A stretch of DNA of 64,000 nt from Sphingomonas sp. 67-36 (GCA_001897375.1 MKSU01000004.1:89603-153602), one strand, 5' to 3'; positions 29,366 to 39,708 are shown, numbered from the stretch's first letter. Program-made: numbers and translations. Notes: generated by a model not told the origin, from the sequence alone.

Positions 29366-31051
29366 TCACGGCTGCGGCTGGCGATAGCGCCACGCCTGAT
29401 ATTGCTCCACCGCGATCGAGCGCCGCAGCACGCGCGCCATCGGGTCGATCACGACATGCGCGGCGGCGGGAACGGCCAGCGTGGCGTGCCCGTCCGGCAG
29501 ATCGACGCGCCGCACCGCGCCGTCCACCGACAATTCGATCGGCATCGGGAAGGGGCCGCCGGCCTTCCACTCCAGCGTCAGCGTGTCGCCGGTGCGGGTC
29601 TCGACCAGTTCGGGCAGCGCGGCGCGGCGCAGATAGGCGTCGAAGAACCAGCCGAGATCGCGCCCGCTCGCCAGCTTCACGTCGCGCTCGAAATCGGCGG
29701 TCGAGCCGTAGCGGGGGGCGAAATTGCCCGGCTTCGGATCGGGCCGGCCATAGACCAGCCGCCGCGTCGTGTCGAAGAAGGCGTTGTCCCCGATCAGCCA
29801 GCGCAGGGTGTGGAGCATCCACGACGCCTTGTAATAGATGTCGGTCGCCGGGCCGCCTTTGGCCGGCTCATAGACCTCCTCCTCGGTGCGCGACTGGCCG
29901 GACACGACCGGGGCGCGGTTGAGGATCAGGTTACGCTGCTGATCGAGCATGACGATGTAGCGCGCCTCGCCCTCGCGCCAGCGGCCGTAGAGCGGCTGCA
30001 TGTAGCTCGCGAATCCCTCGTGCAGCCAGTAATCGTCCCAGTCGGCGGCGGTCATCTGGTTGCCGAACCATTCGTGCGAGAATTCGTGGTGGAACAGCCA
30101 GTCGAACCCCTCGGGCGCCTTGGCATAGCCGTTGCCGTAGGCGTTGATCGTCTGGTGCTCCATGCCCTTGTGCGGCGTCTCGACCACGCCGACTTTCTCG
30201 TCGCCGAATGGGTAGGGGCCGATCGTGCTTTCGAGGAAATCCAGCGTCGGCGCGAATTCGGCGAACAGTGCGCGGGCCTGCTGCTCCTCGCCGGGCAGAT
30301 ACCAGTAATGCAGCGCGATCGTGTTGCCGAAGCGGCTGTGGTAGCTGCCGGAAATCTCCTCATAAGGGGCGATGTTGAGCGCGATCGCATAGGTGTTCGG
30401 CTGGCGCGCGCGCCAGTTCCAGCGGGTGCGGCCGTCGGAAAGCGTGTCGACCCCGAGCAGCACGCCGTTGGCAGGGGCCTTCAACCCCCTGGGCACGGTG
30501 ATATGCAGATCGACCAGCGCCGGCTCGCCGGTGGGGAAATCGAGGCATGGCCAGAGCAGGTCGCAGCCATAGCCCTCGTCGGTGGAAGCGATCCACGGGC
30601 GCTTATCGGGCGTCTGCGACCAGACCATGCCGTCATCCCACGGCGCATTGGCGGCGACATGCGGGGTGCCGCCATAAGTGATCGCCACGCGGACCTTCCC
30701 GCCGGTCGCGACGATATGGGGCAGGGCGATCGTCAGCCGCCCCTCCGGGTTGCGCCACCCCTCCTTCGCCAGCGGCGCGCCATCCACCGCGATCGCCGAG
30801 ACGGGCAGGTTGCGGTCGAGGTCCAGCACGATCCGCTCCAGCGGCGCGCGGGCGGTGAAGTCCAGCACCGCGATGCCGCCCAGCGTGTGCCTTTCGGGAT
30901 AGATCTCGAACGACAGATCGGCGTGATCGAAGCCGAGCTTCGCCTGATCGGGGTCGATCGGCCCGCCCGAGCGCTGGGTCTGCGCGGTCAGCGGCGGCAT
31001 CCCCTTGGCAGGAAGATCGGCGGCCAGCGCCAGCGCCAGCAACATCGTCAC
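29366..31051 (-). CDS. M1-family metallopeptidase, exported
   Basis: A 561-residue zinc aminopeptidase-like protein. A short signal peptide (MLLALALAADLPAKG) suggests the periplasm. Zinc ligands and catalytic Glu are in HHEFSHEWFGN and WLHEGFASYMQ; the usual exopeptidase GxMEN reads GMEHQTINAYG, a variant also found in a subgroup of M1 enzymes. The start could be GTG 31051 or ATG 31045. Divergent from lon by 93 bases. Confidence 0.9.
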   Translation of the reverse strand: MTMLLALALAADLPAKGMPPLTAQTQRSGGPIDPDQAKLGFDHADLSFEIYPERHTLGGIAVLDFTARAPLERIVLDLDRNLPVSAIAVDGAPLAKEGWRNPEGRLTIALPHIVATGGKVRVAITYGGTPHVAANAPWDDGMVWSQTPDKRPWIASTDEGYGCDLLWPCLDFPTGEPALVDLHITVPRGLKAPANGVLLGVDTLSDGRTRWNWRARQPNTYAIALNIAPYEEISGSYHSRFGNTIALHYWYLPGEEQQARALFAEFAPTLDFLESTIGPYPFGDEKVGVVETPHKGMEHQTINAYGNGYAKAPEGFDWLFHHEFSHEWFGNQMTAADWDDYWLHEGFASYMQPLYGRWREGEARYIVMLDQQRNLILNRAPVVSGQSRTEEEVYEPAKGGPATDIYYKASWMLHTLRWLIGDNAFFDTTRRLVYGRPDPKPGNFAPRYGSTADFERDVKLASGRDLGWFFDAYLRRAALPELVETRTGDTLTLEWKAGGPFPMPIELSVDGAVRRVDLPDGHATLAVPAAAHVVIDPMARVLRRSIAVEQYQAWRYRQPQP

Positions 31052-31144
31052 CGCGGCGTTGACCCAAAGCGGTGATTGATGCGGCGGGCCGCCTCACCAT
31101 ATAAGCCGCGTTCGCCGCTCTGTCCGGGCGGCTGTGGAGTATCC

Positions 31145-33541
31145 ATGACCCAGACCTTTCCCGTTCTTCCGCTGCGTGACATCGTCGTATTTCCGCAAAT
31201 GATCGTGCCGCTGTTCGTCGGCCGCGACAAGTCGGTCGCGGCGCTGGAAGCCGCGATGGCCGGCGACAAGGAGATTTTCCTCGTTGCCCAGCTCGATCCG
31301 GCGCAGGACGACCCGAAGGAAGACGACCTCTACGACATCGGCGTCACCGCCACCGTGCTGCAATTGCTTAAGCTGCCGGACGGCACCGTGCGCGTGCTGG
31401 TGGAGGGCAAGGCGCGCGGCCGGCTCGGCGGGCTGATTGAGGCCGACGGCTATCTGTCGACCCAGCCGACCCCGGTCGAGGAGCAGGCTGCCGACGGCCC
31501 GGAAACCAGCGCGTTGATGCGTTCGGTGGTCGAGCAGTTCGAGAATTACGCCAAGCTCAACCGCAAGCTGCCGGCGGAAACCTCCGTCCAGCTCGCGGAG
31601 ATCGAGGAGGCCGCGCGGCTTGCCGACGCGGTGGCCGGCAATATCGCGATCAAGGTGGCCGACAAGCAGTCGCTGCTGGTGGAGACCGATCCGACCAAGC
31701 GGCTTGAGATGGTCTATGCCTTCATGGAGGGCGAGCTTGGCGTCCTTCAGGTCGAGCGCAAGATCAAGAGCCGCGTCAAGCGCCAGATGGAGAAGACGCA
31801 GCGCGAATATTATCTCAACGAGCAGCTCAAGGCGATCCAGCGCGAACTGGGCAATGAGGGCGAGGACGGCGAGGGCGACGAGATCGCCGAGCTGACCCAG
31901 AAGATCGCCACGCTCAAGCTCTCCAAGGAGGCGCGCACCAAGGCGACCGCCGAGCTGAAGAAGCTCAAGACGATGGCGCCGATGTCCGCCGAGGCGACGG
32001 TGGTGCGCAATTACCTCGACGTGCTGCTGGGCCTGCCGTGGGGCAAGAAGTCCAAGCTCAAGAAGGACATCGCCGCCGCGCAGGCGATCCTCGACGAGGA
32101 TCATTACGCGCTGGAGAAGGTGAAGGACCGCATCGTCGAATATCTCGCGGTGCAGGCGCGGACCAACAAATTGAAAGGCCCGATCCTGTGCCTCGTCGGC
32201 CCGCCGGGCGTGGGCAAGACCTCGTTGGGCAAGTCGATCGCCAAGGCGACCGGGCGCGAATTCATCCGCCAGTCGCTTGGCGGCGTGCGTGACGAGGCGG
32301 AGATTCGCGGCCACCGGCGCACCTATATCGGCTCGTTGCCGGGCAAGATCGTGACCAACCTGCGCAAGGCCGGCACGTCGAACCCGCTGTTCCTGCTCGA
32401 TGAGATCGACAAGCTGGGTCAGGATTTCCGGGGCGATCCGGCGTCGGCGCTGCTCGAGGTGCTCGATCCGGAGCAGAACAACAAGTTCAACGATCACTAT
32501 CTGGAGATCGACATCGATCTGTCGGACGTGATGTTCGTCACCACGGCGAACACGCTGAACCTGCCGCAGCCGCTGCTGGACCGCATGGAGATCATCCGTC
32601 TGGAAGGCTATACCGAGGACGAGAAGGTCGAGATCGCCGAGCGGCACCTGATCGCCAAGCAGGTCGAGGCGCACGGCCTCAAGGAAGGCGAGTTCACGCT
32701 CACCAACGAGGGGCTGCGCGCGCTGATCCAGCGTTACACCCGCGAGGCGGGCGTGCGCACGCTGGAACGCGAGATCGCCAAGCTGGTCCGCAAGGCGCTG
32801 CGCCGCATCCTTGAGGGGAAGGCCGAATCGGTGACGATCACGCCGGAGAACCTCCACGAGTTCGCCGGCGTGCAGAAGTTCCGCCACGGCCTGTCGGAGC
32901 AGGAGAACCAGATCGGCGCCGTCACCGGCCTCGCCTGGACCGAGGTGGGCGGCGAGCTGCTGACGATCGAGAGCGTGACGGTGCCGGGCAAGGGCGCGGT
33001 CAAGACCACCGGAAAGCTCGGCGACGTGATGAAGGAATCGGTGCAGGCCGCCTTCAGCTTCGTGCAGGCGCGCGCGCCGTCGTTCGGGATCAAGCCGAGC
33101 CTGTTCAACCGCAAGGATATCCACATCCATTTGCCCGAGGGCGCGGTGCCCAAGGACGGCCCATCGGCCGGCATCGGCATCGTCACCTCGATCGTCTCGA
33201 CGCTGACCGGCGTGCCGGTGCGGCGCGAGGTGGCGATGACCGGCGAGGTCACGCTGCGCGGGCGCGTGCTGCCGATCGGCGGGCTGAAGGAGAAGCTGCT
33301 CGCCGCGCTGCGCGGCGGGATCGAGACGGTGCTGATCCCGCAGGAGAATGAGAAGGATCTCGCCGAAATCCCGCAGAACATCCGCGAGGGGCTGAAGATC
33401 GTGCCGGTCGCGCATGTCGACGAGGTGCTGCGGCTCGCGCTGACCGAGCCGCTGGAGGCGATCGACTGGACCGACGCGGACGAACTGGCGGCCTTGCCGC
33501 CGGCGCCTATTGCGCCGGCCGGCGGCGAGTTGCATCATTGA
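31145..33541 (+). CDS. lon: ATP-dependent protease Lon
   Basis: Cytoplasmic AAA+ protease for misfolded and regulatory proteins. The 798 residues contain the N-terminal substrate domain ([20 protein letters not shown]), Walker [10 protein letters not shown] near residue 353, Walker [12 protein letters not shown], and the proteolytic domain with Ser674 in PKDGPSAG and the Lys of [10 protein letters not shown]. Start at MTQTFPVLP. It precedes hupB as in many alphaproteobacteria. Confidence 0.98.
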   Translation: MTQTFPVLPLRDIVVFPQMIVPLFVGRDKSVAALEAAMAGDKEIFLVAQLDPAQDDPKEDDLYDIGVTATVLQLLKLPDGTVRVLVEGKARGRLGGLIEADGYLSTQPTPVEEQAADGPETSALMRSVVEQFENYAKLNRKLPAETSVQLAEIEEAARLADAVAGNIAIKVADKQSLLVETDPTKRLEMVYAFMEGELGVLQVERKIKSRVKRQMEKTQREYYLNEQLKAIQRELGNEGEDGEGDEIAELTQKIATLKLSKEARTKATAELKKLKTMAPMSAEATVVRNYLDVLLGLPWGKKSKLKKDIAAAQAILDEDHYALEKVKDRIVEYLAVQARTNKLKGPILCLVGPPGVGKTSLGKSIAKATGREFIRQSLGGVRDEAEIRGHRRTYIGSLPGKIVTNLRKAGTSNPLFLLDEIDKLGQDFRGDPASALLEVLDPEQNNKFNDHYLEIDIDLSDVMFVTTANTLNLPQPLLDRMEIIRLEGYTEDEKVEIAERHLIAKQVEAHGLKEGEFTLTNEGLRALIQRYTREAGVRTLEREIAKLVRKALRRILEGKAESVTITPENLHEFAGVQKFRHGLSEQENQIGAVTGLAWTEVGGELLTIESVTVPGKGAVKTTGKLGDVMKESVQAAFSFVQARAPSFGIKPSLFNRKDIHIHLPEGAVPKDGPSAGIGIVTSIVSTLTGVPVRREVAMTGEVTLRGRVLPIGGLKEKLLAALRGGIETVLIPQENEKDLAEIPQNIREGLKIVPVAHVDEVLRLALTEPLEAIDWTDADELAALPPAPIAPAGGELHH

Positions 33542-33570
33542 TTCGAATCAGTCGCGGCGAACCGTGATGG

Positions 33571-33606
33571 TCCGCCACGGATACGCTTTGTCGTGTTCGT
33601 GGCGGA
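33571..33606 (+). terminator. Inverted repeat after lon
   Basis: TCCGCCACG pairs perfectly with CGTGGCGGA over 9 bp with an 18-base loop, 30 bases after the lon stop, followed by TTCGTTT. Probable lon terminator immediately before the hupB promoter. Confidence 0.55.
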
Positions 33607-33611
33607 TTCGT

Positions 33612-33640
33612 TTGACAGCCGCGACGCCACGCGCCTTACT
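33612..33640 (+). promoter_or_regulatory. Putative hupB promoter
   Basis: A perfect TTGACA (33612-33617) with CTTACT 17 bases downstream (33635-33640), 71 bases before the hupB start. The -35 is strong; the -10 is weak, as is common in this group. Confidence 0.4.
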
Positions 33641-33710
33641 GTCGTGATCGGCTGGAAAGCCGCGAATCCATTCTTTTATCCCACTATCCAGCATTTGGGG
33701 GTCACTGGAC

Positions 33711-33983
33711 ATGAACAAGCAGGAACTGATCGCGGCGGTGGCGAATGCCTCCGGTCTCGGCAAGGGCGATGCCAGCCGGGCCGTCGAAGCGGTGTTCGAC
33801 ACCATCTCGGCCAGCCTGAAAAAGGGCGACGAGGTGCGTCTGGTCGGTTTCGGCACCTTCGCGGTGTCGAAGCGCAAGGCGTCGACCGGGCGCAACCCGC
33901 GCACCGGCGAGCCGATGACGATCAAGGCCTCCAGCCAGCCCAAGTTCAAGGCGGGCAAGGTCCTCAAGGATTCGCTCAACTGA
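33711..33983 (+). CDS. hupB: HU-family DNA-binding protein
   Basis: Nucleoid protein that bends DNA non-specifically. The 90 residues begin MNKQELIAAVANASGLGKGD and include the family signature VGFGTFAVSKRKASTGRNPRTGEPM and the C-terminal KFKAGKVLKDSLN. Length is standard for HU. Own promoter-like element and terminator flank it. Confidence 0.97.
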   Translation: MNKQELIAAVANASGLGKGDASRAVEAVFDTISASLKKGDEVRLVGFGTFAVSKRKASTGRNPRTGEPMTIKASSQPKFKAGKVLKDSLN

Positions 33984-33990
33984 AGTGAAT

Positions 33991-34041
33991 AGCGGGCTGG
34001 ACAGGCGCGATTCGCGCGCCTAAAGGCCCGCTTCCGGTTTT
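33991..34041 (+). terminator. hupB terminator
   Basis: AGCGGGC (33991-33997) pairs with GCCCGCT (34026-34032), enclosing a second hairpin AGGCGCG-ATTC-GCGCGCCT; TCCGGTTTT follows. Confidence 0.6.
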
Positions 34042-34056
34042 GCCCAAGGGGCAATC

Positions 34057-34131
34057 GGGCGCGTAGCTCAGCGGTAGAGCACACCCTTCACACGGGTGGG
34101 GTCACAGGTTCAATCCCTGTCGCGCCCACCA
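34057..34131 (+). tRNA. tRNA-Val (anticodon CAC)
   Basis: The acceptor stem GGGCGCG pairs with CGCGCCC. The anticodon stem-loop is CACCC-TTCACAC-GGGTG with anticodon CAC, and the T-loop reads GGTTCAATCC. The 3' CCA is encoded. It reads codon GUG. Confidence 0.96.
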
Positions 34132-34228
34132 TGTTTTCAACGGCCTGCGTTGGAGCATGGTCGCTTTTCAGGAAAGCGATGAAATGCGCGCGTTGAGGTC
34201 TCACGGGTGCTGATCACGAGCTTGCGCG

Positions 34229-34545
34229 GCCTGCCTGAAGGGGAACGGGTGGCCAATTCTGCCCGATATTTCGCGCGTGAACGCCAATCTGGTTCACTGC
34301 AGGATCGCGGCATGGGCCGATTGGCGTGACTGGCGCAACCCGATCAAGGTCGAGGAATATGGCGCGCCGCTCAGCACCGGTCCCAAGATCAAGATAACGC
34401 CGCGCTCCGGCTCACTTACCAGCCGCTAAATCGCCTGGAATTGGGAACGGGTGTCCGCAACCTGTTCGACCGGAACGATCAACTGGTGGCCGGCTGTCCT
34501 GAGCCGGGCGCAGCTATTCATCAGCGTACGCATGCGTTATTATCG
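34229..34545 (+). pseudogene. Decayed TonB-dependent receptor C-terminal fragment
   Basis: Between the tRNA and the next gene there is no intact frame, but broken frames read like the end of a TonB-dependent siderophore receptor: LPDISRVNANL, then LTYQPLNRLELGTGVRNLFD followed by RNDQ, and QLFISVRMRYY at the end. The pieces lie in different frames with at least one frameshift and a stop. The rest of 34132-34663 shows nothing else I can name. Confidence 0.55.
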
Positions 34546-34663
34546 ATCCGTGGTTTGCAGCGATCGCATCGCGGAAATTCCTGAACAAGGGCTGCATGGC
34601 GTGTTCAGCATCCGTCATCTGTAGAGCGGTCACTATCCCCGATCATCACAGGAGGCTCGATTC

Positions 34664-34966
34664 ATGCGCAAGACCCTGATCATGTCCACGGTAATGGCAT
34701 CGCTGATGGCGCCGGTCGCCGTCCCTTCGGCGGCGGATGCCCAGAGCAGCTATAACCGGGGTACACATCGTCATTATCATCACCGGTGCAAACGCAGCAG
34801 CGGCACGACCGGCCTTCTGGCGGGCGGGGCGGGCGGCGCGCTTGTCGGCCATGCGGTGGGCGGCGGCGTGCTCGGGACCGTCGCGGGCGGCGTCGGCGGC
34901 GCGTTGCTGGGGCGTCACCTCGACAAGAAGCATGACGCCGCGCAAAATCGCCGCAACGGTTGCTGA
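34664..34966 (+). CDS. Secreted glycine-zipper protein
   Basis: One hundred residues: a signal peptide (MRKTLIMSTVMASLMAPVAV, cleavage near SAADAQ), a His-rich segment (THRHYHHRC), and a glycine zipper GLLAGGAGGALVGHAVGGG followed by VLGTVAGGVGGALLGRHL, typical of Gly-zipper 2TM surface or outer-membrane proteins. ACAGGAGG precedes the start. A strong terminator follows. Function unknown. Confidence 0.8.
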   Translation: MRKTLIMSTVMASLMAPVAVPSAADAQSSYNRGTHRHYHHRCKRSSGTTGLLAGGAGGALVGHAVGGGVLGTVAGGVGGALLGRHLDKKHDAAQNRRNGC

Positions 34967-34987
34967 TCGGCAAGACCCAACCTTTTC

Positions 34988-35023
34988 GGGCCCGTCGACC
35001 CATGCGGTCGGCGGGCTTTTTTT
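34988..35023 (+). terminator. Intrinsic terminator of the glycine-zipper gene
   Basis: GCCCGTCGACC pairs with GGTCGGCGGGC (one mismatch, CATGC loop), followed by seven T. The best canonical terminator in the window. Confidence 0.85.
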
Positions 35024-35159
35024 GTCGCGCTGCGCCCGATGGCGGTGAACGGTGGCGCGCCGTCGCCGGATGCGGCGCAAGAGCGCGAGAAAAATTACAC
35101 AAGCGCGCGATCTCGGGTTAGGGTCGCTCCGCGCCGGTCGCGGGGTATGGTTACGCTAC

Positions 35160-35999
35160 ATGAAACTGACGTTCGACGCTCGCGCGCGGGCGATCCTGAA
35201 ACGGCTGCCGGCCGTGAACGCCTATTCGGTGCTGGAAATCATGTTGCTCGCCGGCCTGGCGGTGCAGGTGGCGCGGCTCGCCTGGGTGGTGGTGACGCCC
35301 GTCGCGCCGCTGGGCGAATGGCGGCCGGCCGGCCCGACGATCCCGATGGCGCCGGCCGATGTGCTGCGCGGCGCCGATCCCTTCTATCGCGGCGGCGACC
35401 CGGACGGCGCTCCGGCGGTGGTCACTTCGTTGCATCTCACCTTGTACGGAACGCGGATCAATGAGGCGACCGGGCGTGGCTCGGCGATCCTCGCCGGGCC
35501 GGACGGCGTGCAGAAAAGCGTCGCGGTGGGCGAGGAGGTCGCGCCCGGCGTGGTGCTGAAGGAAGTGGCGTTCGATCATGTGACGCTCGATCGCGGCGGC
35601 GCGCGCGAGGATCTTTTCCTCGATCAGTCGAACGGCGGCGGCGCCGGCGCGGGCGCGGTGCCGGTATCCGCTCCGGCTGCCGCGACAGCGCCGCAAGCGC
35701 TCGCCGCCGGCGAGCCGATAGCGCTCAACAGGTTTCAGGCCGATATCGGCTTCGTGCCGCGAATCGACGGCGGGCGGATCATCGGCCTCGTCGTGCGGCC
35801 GCAGGGCTCGGCGGCGGCATTCCGCGCCGCCGGGCTGATGGAGGGTGACATCGTTACCGCAATTGGAGGCCGGCCAGTGAACAGCCCGGCCGATTTCGAC
35901 GCTATCCTCGGGGGATTGAAGAACGGCGGCACCCTGTCGCTGACGGTGCTGCGTGGCGGGCAATCCGTGCCGCTGTCCGTGCCAGTGGCGCCGCGATGA
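35160..35999 (+). CDS. gspC: Type II secretion protein GspC
   Basis: Inner-membrane clamp linking the assembly platform to the secretin. The 279 residues have one membrane helix (about 23-45, VLEIMLLAGLAVQVARLAWVVV), a homology region (VVTSLHLTLYGTRINEATGRGSAILA) and a C-terminal PDZ domain (GLVVRPQGSAAAFRAAGLMEGDIVTAIGG). First gene of the gsp operon; an upstream in-frame start would add 36 residues before MKLTFDARAR. Overlaps gspD by four bases. Confidence 0.92.
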   Translation: MKLTFDARARAILKRLPAVNAYSVLEIMLLAGLAVQVARLAWVVVTPVAPLGEWRPAGPTIPMAPADVLRGADPFYRGGDPDGAPAVVTSLHLTLYGTRINEATGRGSAILAGPDGVQKSVAVGEEVAPGVVLKEVAFDHVTLDRGGAREDLFLDQSNGGGAGAGAVPVSAPAAATAPQALAAGEPIALNRFQADIGFVPRIDGGRIIGLVVRPQGSAAAFRAAGLMEGDIVTAIGGRPVNSPADFDAILGGLKNGGTLSLTVLRGGQSVPLSVPVAPR

Positions 36000-38194
36000 G
36001 GCTGCTTCCGCTCGCGACCGGAATCGCGCTGGCGCTGGCCGCGCCGGCATTCGCGCAGACGACGCTCAACGTGCGCGACGCCGATATCCGCGCCTTCATC
36101 GCCGACGCGGCGAAGGTGACGGGGCGCGTCTTCATCATCGACGGGCGGGTGCAGGGGAAGGTGACCGTCGTCACCGACCGGCCGCTCAGCAAGTCCGAAT
36201 ATTTCGAGGTGTTCCTCTCCACGCTGCGCGCCAACGGCCTTGTCGCGGTGCCGACGAGCAACGGCGCGCTGCGCGTCCAGCCGATGGACAACGCCGCCGC
36301 CCAGCCGGGCCGCGTCGGGCTGGCGGGGGCGGCGCGCAACCAGTTCGTGACGGAGATCGTCCGCCTGCGCTCGATCGACGCGCAAAGCGCGGTCGATACG
36401 GTGCGCCCGCTGGTCAGCCCGCAAGGATCGGTGACGGCGAATCGCGGCGGCAATTCGATCGTCGTCGCGGATTTCGCCGACAATATCCGCCGCGTGCGCG
36501 AGGTGTTGCAACGGATCGACACCGACAGCGCCTCGACCCGCGTGATCGCCCTGAAGAATGCCGGCGCGCGCGACATCGCCACCGCGCTGCAGGGGCTGAT
36601 CGGCACGCCGACGCAGGGCGGCGGGCAGACGACAAGTGTGGTCGCGGTGGAGGGCGCCAATTCGGTCGCGCTGCGCGGCGACCCGACGACGGTGGCGCGG
36701 CTGGCGCAGATCGCGCTCGACCTGGACCAGAAGGCCAAGAGTGGCACCGAAATCCGCGTCATCTTCCTCGAACACGCCGATGCCGCGCAATTGCTGCCGG
36801 TGCTGCAGCAACTCGTCGGGCAGACGCCGGACCAGATTCCGCAGAACACGCTGACGCAGTCGAACTTCGGCGCTTCTTCCTCGCCCGGGGGGAGCACGGG
36901 ACGCACCGGCGGCAACTCGCTGTCGGCGATGGTCGCTTCCCAGACGCAGGCGCAGGCCGCGCCCGGCAGCGGCAATGCCGGGCAGGCGGCGATCACCGCG
37001 CAGGGCGGCCGCGCGCCTGCGGTGGTGACGCGCTTCGTCGGCGCGAACGCGATCGTCATCGCCGCGCCCGCCGATATCCAGCGGCAGCTTTCGGAGGTCG
37101 TCCGCCAGCTCGACACGCGGCGCGAGCAGGTGCTGGTGGAGGCGATCGTCGCCGAGGTTTCTGATGCGACCGCCAACAAGCTCGGCTTCCAGTTCCTGCT
37201 CGGCAGCTTGAAGGGCGGGGCGTTCGGCGCGACCAGCTTCGCCAGTTCCGCGCCGAATTTGCTGACCATCGCGGGCGCGATCGGCGCGCGGAAGCTGGCG
37301 ACGACGACCACCACGGTCAACGGCACCACCACCGTCACCAGCACCGACAGCAGCATCAGCGACGCGCTGGCGCAGCAGGCGGTGAACTCGATCCTGGGAT
37401 CGAGCGGCGCGCTGGCGGGCTATGGCGGCCAGATCGGCGACACGATCTTCGGCTCGATCATCAACGCGGTGAAATCCGACACCACGTCGAACCTGTTGCA
37501 GGCGCCCAGCCTCATCACGCTCGACAATCAGGAGGCGCGCATCCTCGTCGGGCAGGAAATCCCGATCACCACCGGCCAGGCGCTGAGCCAGAATTTCGAC
37601 AACGCCTTCCGCACCGTGCAGCGCGAGAATGTCGGCATCCAGCTTGAGGTCAGGCCGCAGGTCAATTCCTCCGGCTCGATCAAATTGTTCCTGCACCAGC
37701 AGGTCAGCTCGATCGCCGGGCCGGTCTCCAGCGACAATTCGGACCTGATCCTCAACAAGCGCGAAGTGGAGACGACGCTGACCGTCGACGACGGGCAGAT
37801 CGCAATCATCGGCGGCCTGCTCGACGACAATGAGCGGCGCACGATCGAGAAGATCCCGCTGCTCGGCGACATTCCGGCGCTGGGCCAGCTTTTCCGGTCG
37901 AAGGCCAAGACGCGGACCAAGACCAACCTGATGGTGTTCATCCGCCCGACCATCCTGCGCTCGCCGGAAGACAATCGCCGCGTCACCGAGCAGCGCTACG
38001 GCTACCTGCGGCTCCAGCAGGGGACGCAGGACCCGACGCGCGAGCCGTCGATCGACGAGCTGGTGCGCGACTATATGGGCGCCGCGCCGCCGATCCCCTC
38101 CGCGCCGGTGCCCGGCAATATCGAGGACCCGCGCATCAGCGTGCCGGTGCAGCGCAATTCGACGGTGACGATCAAGCGCGGGAAGACGAAGTGA
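35996..38194 (+). CDS. gspD: Type II secretion secretin GspD
   Basis: Outer-membrane channel of the type II system. The 732 residues begin with a signal peptide (MRLLPLATGIALALAAPAFA), then the N0 domain (LNVRDADIRAFIADAAKVTG), repeated N1-N3 modules, and the secretin core (VEAIVAEVSDATANKLGFQF, LLQAPSLITLDNQEARILVG, LFRSKAKTRTKTNLMVFIRPTIL). No separate pilotin gene is nearby. Confidence 0.96.
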   Translation: MRLLPLATGIALALAAPAFAQTTLNVRDADIRAFIADAAKVTGRVFIIDGRVQGKVTVVTDRPLSKSEYFEVFLSTLRANGLVAVPTSNGALRVQPMDNAAAQPGRVGLAGAARNQFVTEIVRLRSIDAQSAVDTVRPLVSPQGSVTANRGGNSIVVADFADNIRRVREVLQRIDTDSASTRVIALKNAGARDIATALQGLIGTPTQGGGQTTSVVAVEGANSVALRGDPTTVARLAQIALDLDQKAKSGTEIRVIFLEHADAAQLLPVLQQLVGQTPDQIPQNTLTQSNFGASSSPGGSTGRTGGNSLSAMVASQTQAQAAPGSGNAGQAAITAQGGRAPAVVTRFVGANAIVIAAPADIQRQLSEVVRQLDTRREQVLVEAIVAEVSDATANKLGFQFLLGSLKGGAFGATSFASSAPNLLTIAGAIGARKLATTTTTVNGTTTVTSTDSSISDALAQQAVNSILGSSGALAGYGGQIGDTIFGSIINAVKSDTTSNLLQAPSLITLDNQEARILVGQEIPITTGQALSQNFDNAFRTVQRENVGIQLEVRPQVNSSGSIKLFLHQQVSSIAGPVSSDNSDLILNKREVETTLTVDDGQIAIIGGLLDDNERRTIEKIPLLGDIPALGQLFRSKAKTRTKTNLMVFIRPTILRSPEDNRRVTEQRYGYLRLQQGTQDPTREPSIDELVRDYMGAAPPIPSAPVPGNIEDPRISVPVQRNSTVTIKRGKTK

Positions 38195-39708
38195 ACGCGC
38201 CGGCGGAGGACGGGGAGGGCGCGGCCGCCATCGCGGCGGCGGTGCAGCTTCCCTATGCCTTCGCGCGGCGCTTCGGCGTGATCTTCGACGGCGAGCGGGT
38301 CGCGTTGCGCGCCGGGGCCGATCCCAGGGCGCTGATCGAGGTGCGCCGCGTCGTCGGCCATCCGTTCCCGGTCGAACTGGTCGAGCCGGCGGCGTTCGAC
38401 CGGCTGCTGAGCGACAATTACGCGATGGACGGGCAGGCTACCGCGCTGGCGGCGGTCGGCATGGGCGACGAACTCGATCTGCTGGCGGACGGCATCCCCA
38501 CCGCCGAGGACCTGCTCGACACCGCCGACGATGCCCCCGCGATCCGGCTGATCAACGGCGTGATCGCCGATGCGGCGCGGCACGGCGTCAGCGACATCCA
38601 TATCGAGCCGTATGAGACTGGTCTCGTCGTCAGGATGCGGATCGACGGCGTGCTGCGCGAGACGCTGAGGATGCCGCCGCATGTCGCGCCGGTGGTGGTG
38701 AGCCGCATCAAGGTGATGGCGCGGCTCGACATCGCCGAGCGGCGCGTGCCGCAGGACGGGCGCATGGGGCTGACGCTCGGCGGGAAGCTGCTCGACGTGC
38801 GCGTCTCCACCCTGCCGAGCCGCGCGGGCGAGCGCGTGGTGCTGCGCATCCTCGACAAGGACAATGCCGGGATCGACCTCGACGCGCTCGGCATGACGCG
38901 GCGGATGCACGCGCTGATCGATTCGGCGATCCACGAGCCGAACGGGATCGTCCTCGTCACCGGGCCGACCGGCAGCGGCAAGACGACCACGCTCTACGCC
39001 GCGCTGCGCCTGCTCAATGACGGCAGCCGCAATATCCTGACGGTGGAGGACCCGGTCGAATATGCCGTCGACGGGGTGGGACAGACGCAGGTCAATCCGA
39101 AGGTCGGCCTGACCTTCGCCGCCGGGCTGCGCGCGATCCTGCGGCAGGACCCGGACGTGGTGATGGTCGGCGAAATCCGCGACCGCGAGACGGCGGAGAT
39201 CGCGGTGCAGGCGTCGCTGACCGGCCATCTCGTGCTGTCCACCGTTCACACCAACGACGCGGTGGGCGCGATCACCCGGATGCGCGACATGAAGGTGGAG
39301 CCGTTCCTGCTCGCCTCCACGCTGCGCGCGGTGGTGGCGCAGCGGCTGGTGCGGCGGCTGTGCCCGTCGTGCCGGCGGCCGGTGAAGGCGGGCGAGACGG
39401 TCGCCACCCTGCTCGGCATCGCGCCCGATGCGATCGTCTATGAGCCGGGCGGCTGCGCCACGTGCTCGCATACCGGCTACAAGGGCCGCGTCGGCGTGTT
39501 CGAGGCGGTGCGCGTCGACGAGACGGTCCGCCGCCTGATCAACGAGGGCGGCGACGAGGCGGCGATCGCCCGCCACGCCTTCGCCTCCGGCGACACGCTC
39601 GCCACCGCCGCGCGCCGGCTGGTGGAGCAGGGCGTGACCACGCCCGAGGAAGCGGTGCGCGTCTCCCGCCGTGACGCGGTCGACGAGGAGGTGGCGGTCG
39701 ATGCGTGA
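38191..39708 (+). CDS. gspE: Type II secretion ATPase GspE
   Basis: Cytoplasmic ATPase that powers pseudopilus assembly. The 505 residues contain Walker A GPTGSGKTTTLYA, the Asp box EDPVEY, Walker B VMVGEIRDRETAE, the His box LSTVHTNDA, and a zinc-binding tetracysteine (CPSC...CATC). GTG start overlaps the gspD stop (GTGA). Confidence 0.96.
   Translation: MNAPAEDGEGAAAIAAAVQLPYAFARRFGVIFDGERVALRAGADPRALIEVRRVVGHPFPVELVEPAAFDRLLSDNYAMDGQATALAAVGMGDELDLLADGIPTAEDLLDTADDAPAIRLINGVIADAARHGVSDIHIEPYETGLVVRMRIDGVLRETLRMPPHVAPVVVSRIKVMARLDIAERRVPQDGRMGLTLGGKLLDVRVSTLPSRAGERVVLRILDKDNAGIDLDALGMTRRMHALIDSAIHEPNGIVLVTGPTGSGKTTTLYAALRLLNDGSRNILTVEDPVEYAVDGVGQTQVNPKVGLTFAAGLRAILRQDPDVVMVGEIRDRETAEIAVQASLTGHLVLSTVHTNDAVGAITRMRDMKVEPFLLASTLRAVVAQRLVRRLCPSCRRPVKAGETVATLLGIAPDAIVYEPGGCATCSHTGYKGRVGVFEAVRVDETVRRLINEGGDEAAIARHAFASGDTLATAARRLVEQGVTTPEEAVRVSRRDAVDEEVAVDA

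Noticed and set aside
34300-34325. GCGTGACTGGCGCAAC, the same string as the ZTP riboswitch core
   Set aside because: No P1 partner, no P2 hairpin and no CGCCTGGGC subdomain follow; it falls in the TonB-receptor remnant (DWRDWRN) and is coincidence.
34057-34663. tRNA-Val as the attachment site of a present island
   Set aside because: No duplicated tRNA 3' end and no integrase were found downstream in the window.
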